From NCBI RefSeq assembly GCF_014207955.1, contig NZ_JACHLK010000016.1:1-64000 (forward strand): 64,000 bases of DNA, given 5' to 3'. The notes under the pieces were generated by a model. It saw nothing but the letters and a program-made list of their open reading frames with translations. It did not search any database and was not told where the DNA came from. Below, piece after piece: positions 59,819 to 64,000 of the stretch. Numbering within the stretch: the stretch's first letter is position 1; each line of letters starts with the position of its first letter. The stretch comes from Acidovorax soli (lineage in GTDB: Bacteria > Pseudomonadota > Gammaproteobacteria > Burkholderiales > Burkholderiaceae_C). Position numbers and translations under genes: made by a program.

Positions 59819-60732
59819 CGGGAGGTGGTGCCCCGGCGGGGGCCTATATCGGTCGTTTCGCCCCCTCGCCGACAGGCCCGCTGCATGCGGGCTCGCTGGT
59901 GGCCGCCCTGGCCAGCTGGCTTGACGCCCGTGCTGCGGGGGGCCGCTGGCTGGTGCGCATCGAGGACGTGGACACGCCGCGCTGCATCCCGGGCGCGGGC
60001 GAGTTCATCCTGCAGCAACTGGCCGCCTGCGGCCTGGTACCCGACGCGCAGCCGCTGTGGCAGTCTGCGCGGGGCCCCACCTACCAGCAGGCCCTGGACC
60101 ACCTGGTGGCCGAAGGCGCGGCCTACCCCTGCGCCTGTTCGCGCAAGGACATCGAGAAGGCCCAGCTCGCGCTCGGCCATGCGCGCGAACGCCATGCGGC
60201 CCTGCCCTATCCCGGCACCTGCCGCCATGGCCTGAACGGGCGGGCAGGCCGCTCCTGGCGCTTTCGCGTCCCGGCGGGGCTGCCCCCGACGGAATGGACC
60301 GACCGGCGCCTGGGGGCCCAGCAGCAGGATGTGGCCACGGACATCGGCGACTTCGTGCTGCGCCGCGCCGATGGCCTCTGGGCCTACCAGTTGGCCGTGG
60401 TCGTCGATGACGCGGCCCAGGGCATCACCCACATCGTGCGCGGGGAGGACCTGGCCGACAACACGCCGCGCCAGATCCTGCTGCAGCGTGCGCTCGGCGT
60501 GGCCACACCGCAGTACCTGCATACCCCTTTGGTCTGCGGTGACAATGGCGAAAAGCTGTCCAAGCAGAACGGCGCCCAGGCCCTGGACCTGGGCCAGCCC
60601 GTGCGGGCGCTGGAGCAGGCTGCACGGGCCCTGGGCCTGCCTGCGCTGGCACATCCGCACAACACTTGCAGCGGCGATGCGCTGGCGCAATGGGTCAGAG
60701 CGTGGTCCAGAAACTACAATGGCCCATCGTGA
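59815..60732 (+). CDS. gluQ: glutamyl-Q tRNA(Asp) synthetase
   Basis: A 305-residue truncated glutamyl-tRNA synthetase that lacks the anticodon-binding domain and attaches glutamate to queuosine in tRNA(Asp). HIGH-type motif [34 protein letters not shown], zinc-binding CACSRKD with a later [23 protein letters not shown] and the KMSKS-type [11 protein letters not shown]. Length is standard for GluQ. It is coupled by ATGA overlaps to the oxidoreductase before it and to trmB after it. Confidence 0.93.
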   Translation: MTGGGAPAGAYIGRFAPSPTGPLHAGSLVAALASWLDARAAGGRWLVRIEDVDTPRCIPGAGEFILQQLAACGLVPDAQPLWQSARGPTYQQALDHLVAEGAAYPCACSRKDIEKAQLALGHARERHAALPYPGTCRHGLNGRAGRSWRFRVPAGLPPTEWTDRRLGAQQQDVATDIGDFVLRRADGLWAYQLAVVVDDAAQGITHIVRGEDLADNTPRQILLQRALGVATPQYLHTPLVCGDNGEKLSKQNGAQALDLGQPVRALEQAARALGLPALAHPHNTCSGDALAQWVRAWSRNYNGPS

Positions 60733-61499
60733 CCGAACTGCAACCCCTTTCTCCCGCCGCTGACAAGGCGGCCCCCGCGGCCAAGGTGCCGCGGCAACCC
60801 GGCGATGGCGCTGTGCCCGCCGGTGTGACCCACCCCAAGACCATCAAGAGCTTCGTGCGCCGCGCCGGCCGCACCACCACAGGCCAGGCCAAGGCCTTCG
60901 AAGACCTGGGCCCGCGCTTCCTGCTGCCCTATGCCGCCGCCCCGCTCGACGCCGCTGCCGCCTTCGGCCGCACGGCCCCGCTGATCCTGGAGATCGGCTT
61001 CGGCATGGGCGAGGCCACGGCCCACATCGCGCGCGTGCGCCCCGATGACAATTTCCTGTGCTGCGAAGTGCACGAGCCCGGCGTGGGGGCCCTGCTCAAG
61101 CGCATCGGCGAACAGGAGATAGCCAACATCCGCATCCTGCAGCACGATGCCGTGGAAGTCATCGACCACATGCTGGCACCGGCCAGCCTGGATGGCGTGC
61201 ACGTCTTCTTTCCCGACCCCTGGCACAAGACCAAGCACAACAAGCGCCGGCTGATCCAGCCGCCGCTGGTGGCCAAGCTGGCCGCCCGGCTCAAGCCCGG
61301 CGGCTACCTGCACTGCGCCACCGACTGGGAACCCTACGCCCAGCAGATGCTGGAGGTGCTGGGTGCCGAGCCCCTGCTGGCCAATACCGCCGACGGCTTT
61401 GCACCGCAGCCCGACTACCGCCCGCTGACCAAGTTCGAGAACCGCGGCCTGCGCCTCGGGCATGGCGTCTGGGACATCGTGTTCGTACGGCGCAACTAG
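60729..61499 (+). CDS. trmB: tRNA (guanine-N7-)-methyltransferase
   Basis: A 256-residue SAM-dependent enzyme that makes m7G46 in tRNA. SAM motif [17 protein letters not shown], later [40 protein letters not shown] (the F-P-D-P-W-x-K-x-x-H-x-K-R-R signature) and [17 protein letters not shown] near the end. GTG start at 60729 overlaps the gluQ stop. The N-terminal 50 residues form a variable leader. Two consecutive tRNA-modification genes probably share one transcript. Confidence 0.95.
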   Translation: MTELQPLSPAADKAAPAAKVPRQPGDGAVPAGVTHPKTIKSFVRRAGRTTTGQAKAFEDLGPRFLLPYAAAPLDAAAAFGRTAPLILEIGFGMGEATAHIARVRPDDNFLCCEVHEPGVGALLKRIGEQEIANIRILQHDAVEVIDHMLAPASLDGVHVFFPDPWHKTKHNKRRLIQPPLVAKLAARLKPGGYLHCATDWEPYAQQMLEVLGAEPLLANTADGFAPQPDYRPLTKFENRGLRLGHGVWDIVFVRRN

Positions 61500-61535
61500 C
61501 TGCGCCCCCTTTACCGGACCGCCACCACCCCGCCT

Positions 61536-62582
61536 ATGAAGCCCATTCTGCAACACCTGGTTGAAATGACCGGCCACCGCGACCACTTGCGGCTGGAGGT
61601 GTCGGTGCTCTCCACCTTGCAAAAGCTCAGCGGCATCAAGGCGGTCCGGGCGCTGGAGCTGTTCACCGACAAGGGCGTGGCCCATGTGCGGCCACGCACC
61701 TGGGTCGAAGAGGGGCAACTGGTCTCCACCGATTCCGAGGCCGCGGCCGACCCGCGGCGCGAGCTGCTGGAGCAGTACGCCGAGCTGTGCGAATGCGTGA
61801 AGAACCAGGGCGACAGCGCGCTGGCGCACCGCCCCGGGCGCCACACGCTCTGGCTGCCGGTGTGGATGCATGAGAAGGTCAGCACCTGCCTGGAAGTCAC
61901 CCAGTCGCGCCCCTTCTCGGCGCACAAGCTCGAGGTGATCAAGGGCGTGTTCCTGGTCTACCAGAACTACCAGAACCTGCTGGACTACAGCGAGCGCGAC
62001 GCGCTCACGGGCCTGTTCAACCGCAAGACCTTCGACGAGCAGTTCTCGCGCAATGCCGCCAGCGGCCTGAGCAGCAGCCGCCCGCAGGGCGCCGAAGCGC
62101 TGGTCAACGAGGAAGTGACGACCGACAGCGAGCCCGCGCAGAACTGGCTGGCCGTGGTGGACATCGACCATTTCAAGCTGGTCAACGACCGCTTCGGCCA
62201 CCTCTACGGCGACGAGGTACTGATCCTGATCGCCAACATCCTGCGCAGCTCGTTCCGCTCGCACGACCGCATCTTCCGCTTCGGTGGCGAGGAGTTCGTG
62301 GTGCTGCTGCGCAACATCACGCTGGCACGCGCACACAAGGTGTTCAACCGCTTCCGCGAGACCGTGCAGGAGTACGACTTTCCGCAGGTGGGCCGCGTGA
62401 CGGTCAGCCTGGGTTTCGTGGGCACCTCGCGCGGCTCGCCGGTGGAGATCCTGGGCCAGGCCGACCAGGCGCTCTACTACGCCAAGGAACACGGCCGCAA
62501 CCAGGTCTGCTTCTACGAGGACCTGGTGGCAGCGGGCCACCTGGCGACCAAGGTCGCCAACGACGACGTCGAATTGTTCTGA
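61536..62582 (+). CDS. diguanylate cyclase (GGDEF) with N-terminal sensory region
   Basis: A 348-residue cytoplasmic protein. The first 150 residues may form a GAF-like or other sensor domain (MTGHRDHLRLEVSVLSTLQKLSGIKAVRALELF, TLWLPVWMHEKVSTCLEVTQSRPFSAHKLEVI). The GGDEF domain has DALTGLFNRKTFDEQF, VDIDHFKLVNDRFGHLYGDEVL, an I-site RSHD and the active RFGGEEFVVLL; it has a 30-residue insert after the first motif. It should be an active, product-inhibited cyclase. It follows trmB after 36 bp. Confidence 0.88.
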   Translation: MKPILQHLVEMTGHRDHLRLEVSVLSTLQKLSGIKAVRALELFTDKGVAHVRPRTWVEEGQLVSTDSEAAADPRRELLEQYAELCECVKNQGDSALAHRPGRHTLWLPVWMHEKVSTCLEVTQSRPFSAHKLEVIKGVFLVYQNYQNLLDYSERDALTGLFNRKTFDEQFSRNAASGLSSSRPQGAEALVNEEVTTDSEPAQNWLAVVDIDHFKLVNDRFGHLYGDEVLILIANILRSSFRSHDRIFRFGGEEFVVLLRNITLARAHKVFNRFRETVQEYDFPQVGRVTVSLGFVGTSRGSPVEILGQADQALYYAKEHGRNQVCFYEDLVAAGHLATKVANDDVELF

Positions 62583-62635
62583 TCCTCCCGCTCGAGGACT
62601 TCACCTCGACGCGTGAAACCAGCGCGGCCAAGGCC

Positions 62636-62815
62636 AGTGCCCCCGTGCAAGGGCCGCCCCGCCGCACCGGGGGCGTCCCCCTCCCAGATTGCGAAGCAAT
62701 ATGAGAGAGGGGCTGAGGGCCGCGGCTCCAAGCCTGCCTGCGCAGGCTTGGACGTGCCCGAAGAGCCACCGCCTCTGGCGGTGGTGCCGAGGCGCGAAGC
62801 GACCCAGGGGATGTT
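62636..62815. repeat. Comamonadaceae-type extragenic repeat, copy 2 (with hairpin insert)
   Basis: It begins with AGTGCCCCCGTGCAAGGGCC and ends GGCGCGAAGCGACCCAGGGG, mirroring the copy at 45781, but carries about 90 extra bases that contain two perfect hairpins: TCCAAGCCTGC/GCAGGCTTGGA (62727-62752) and CCACCGCC-TCT-GGCGGTGG (62766-62784). It abuts the stop codon of the hydrolase gene on the minus strand and fills the gap after the diguanylate cyclase gene. Confidence 0.75.
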
Positions 62816-62819
62816 TACT

Positions 62820-63764
62820 TCAACGGCCGAACGCCTTGTTCAACGCCGCCAGCAACTCCTTGCGCGACTGCTCACGCGCTACCGGGTGGCCGCCCACATG
62901 CACGCCCTGCCCCGGGTACACCCCATTGGGCACATCGGTGCGCAGGCGCAAGGGCACGGTGCTGTCGAAGCCGTGATAGGCCCCGTCATAAGCCACGACC
63001 CGCACCTCGCGGCCGCCCGCGGCATCGCTGCGTGGTGCGGCCAGGGCCTGGCAAGGGGCGGCGGGGGTCCAGTCATCCGCCTTGCCCACCAGCATCAGCG
63101 TGTCGGTCGCCGGCCGGTAGCCACCGCGCAGGTCGGAGCCGCAGCCCGGGTAGAAGGCCACGGACAGGCGCGGCAGCACCTTGGTGGCGGCCACATCGGC
63201 ATGGCGCAGGTTGCTGGCAGCCAGCACGGCACTGCCGCCGTGCGACCAGCCCAGCAGCGCCAGGCGCTGGCCGTCCACGCCCGGCTGGGCTGCCAGCCAC
63301 TGCAGGGCGGCCAGGGCATCGCGCCGCCGGTCGTTCTGGTTGATCTTGCGCGTGCCCACGCGCTGGGTGCACAGCTCCTTTTCGCCGCGCGGCGTCAGTG
63401 AATCCACGGCCAGCGCATGCCAGCCCTGCTCGTTGAGCAGCGCCGCATATTCGCGCATGCGCTCGGCCGGCTGGCCGCGCCGGTTGAGCATGCCGCCGCA
63501 GCCATGCAGCAGCAGCACGGCAGGTTGGGGCTTCTGGACGTCCTTACCGCTCACCGGGGCCAGCGCCGCCGGCGGGCGGTACCACCAGGCCTGCAAGCTC
63601 ACGGTACCGCCGGAATCACCGGCGGGCGCCGGAAATTGCACCCGCTCGACCGCCTCCAGGGCAAGCTGCGCCCGGGCCGGCAATACCAACCCCAGCAGGC
63701 CGATCAGCCCCAGCGCACCCGCACGCCAGGCCGCAATGGAAGGGGTTGGCACGGGGCGGCCCAT
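62820..63764 (-). CDS. dienelactone hydrolase family protein (secreted alpha/beta hydrolase)
   Basis: A 314-residue alpha/beta hydrolase with a signal peptide (AGALGLIGLLGLVLPARAQ). HGCGG oxyanion segment, nucleophile elbow LGWSHGGSAVL (Ser, where classical dienelactone hydrolases have Cys), and a final catalytic His in YDGAYHGFDSTVP. The fold belongs to the DLH family but the serine nucleophile and export signal suggest an esterase rather than a true dienelactone hydrolase. Substrate unknown. It lies 41 bp downstream of alaS on the minus strand. Confidence 0.83.
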   Translation of the reverse strand: MGRPVPTPSIAAWRAGALGLIGLLGLVLPARAQLALEAVERVQFPAPAGDSGGTVSLQAWWYRPPAALAPVSGKDVQKPQPAVLLLHGCGGMLNRRGQPAERMREYAALLNEQGWHALAVDSLTPRGEKELCTQRVGTRKINQNDRRRDALAALQWLAAQPGVDGQRLALLGWSHGGSAVLAASNLRHADVAATKVLPRLSVAFYPGCGSDLRGGYRPATDTLMLVGKADDWTPAAPCQALAAPRSDAAGGREVRVVAYDGAYHGFDSTVPLRLRTDVPNGVYPGQGVHVGGHPVAREQSRKELLAALNKAFGR

Positions 63765-63805
63765 TCGGTGTGCCTGCGGTCCGTGCCCCGACCCGGTCCG
63801 TGGCC

Positions 63806-64000
63806 TCAGGCGCGTTCGCGCACCCAGGCCTCGACGCTGGCCAGCGCGGCCGGCACGCCGGCAGCGTTGGTGCCGCCGGCCATGGCCATGTCGGGCTTGC
63901 CGCCGCCCTTGCCGCCGACCTGTTGGGCCACGAAGTTGACCAGCTCGCCGGCCTTGACCTTGCCCACGCTGTCGGCCGTCACGCCGGCAGCGATCTGCAC
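63806..64000 (-). CDS. alaS: alanyl-tRNA synthetase, C-terminal part
   Basis: The last 64 codons of a gene whose start lies beyond the right edge of the window. The residues [39 protein letters not shown] match the C-terminal DHHA1/C-Ala part of AlaRS, which charges tRNA(Ala) and edits mischarged Ser/Gly. [15 protein letters not shown] is the diagnostic glycine-rich motif. The catalytic and editing domains are outside the window. Confidence 0.95.
   Translation of the reverse strand: MQIAAGVTADSVGKVKAGELVNFVAQQVGGKGGGKPDMAMAGGTNAAGVPAALASVEAWVRERA

Noticed and set aside
62820-63764. A true dienelactone hydrolase of chlorocatechol degradation
   Set aside because: The nucleophile is Ser in GWSHGG rather than Cys, the protein has an export signal and no chlorocatechol genes adjoin it.
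1-64000. CRISPR arrays, tRNA genes, integrases or prophage modules
   Set aside because: No regularly spaced direct repeats, cloverleaf sequences, tyrosine/serine recombinase or phage structural proteins were recognised on either strand.

Overview
The window is high-GC DNA packed with genes and reads as a chromosomal segment of a betaproteobacterium, most likely Comamonadaceae (Acidovorax/Comamonas/Diaphorobacter type). The basis is the pervasive G/C third-position codon use, a nag-type gentisate operon, an orphan Bug-type solute receptor, several housekeeping genes with Burkholderiales-like protein sequences, and intergenic repeats of a kind I associate with this family. No tRNA, rRNA, CRISPR array, transposase or phage gene was recognised. 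It is ordinary core/accessory chromosome with three kinds of non-coding repeat.

Layout. 1-5000: 3' end of a ketodeoxyglucarate dehydratase gene, a small lipoprotein, a 2-hydroxyacid dehydrogenase, a carboxypeptidase G2-like peptidase, a 719-bp structured inverted-repeat element (3310-4028) and a ketopantoate reductase. 5171-10250: a MarR repressor followed by a complete tripartite EmrAB/outer-membrane-factor efflux pump. 10317-15771: gentisate pathway (3-hydroxybenzoate 6-hydroxylase, gentisate dioxygenase, maleylpyruvate isomerase, fumarylpyruvate hydrolase) with a distal MarR gene and a divergent Bug receptor; two matching operator-like palindromes lie between the divergent genes. 15758-21721: LysR regulators, a DUF3309 miniprotein, an EF-hand protein, a PH-domain protein and a thioesterase/Nudix/LysR overlapping trio. 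21853-22125: a MITE-like element. 22158-27158: valine (isobutyrate) catabolism, mmsA - acyl-CoA dehydrogenase - mmsB, with small passenger genes.

27223-32661: an iron-chelator uptake locus (MFS, O-methyltransferase, TonB receptor) divergent from a PchR-like AraC regulator across a near-consensus Fur box. 32671-39158: a retropepsin-like protease and a three-gene two-component/c-di-GMP module (PAS kinase, CheY-like regulator, REC-GAF-PAS-GAF-GGDEF-EAL protein). 39409-42909: six tightly packed plus-strand genes of SUKH (SMI1/KNR4)-like and unknown type, resembling an immunity-gene cluster without its toxin. 42915-50374: Tat-exported ABC receptor, sirtuin, rlmB, the divergent ybbA/tesA pair, a DUF2189 membrane protein, metC and a BON lipoprotein.

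50501-54793: SulP transporter, a diguanylate cyclase and a MinD/FlhG-like ATPase in tandem, then the tRNA hydroxylase trhO. 54795-58603: two pirins, a flavodoxin-like reductase and DoxX on the minus strand with a divergent LysR gene, a probable electrophile/quinone stress group. 58679-62582: FAD amine-oxidase-like protein, gluQ, trmB and a second diguanylate cyclase. The window ends with a dienelactone-hydrolase-like protein and the 3' end of alaS (minus strand). The many very long antisense reading frames are composition artefacts of the high GC and were not annotated.
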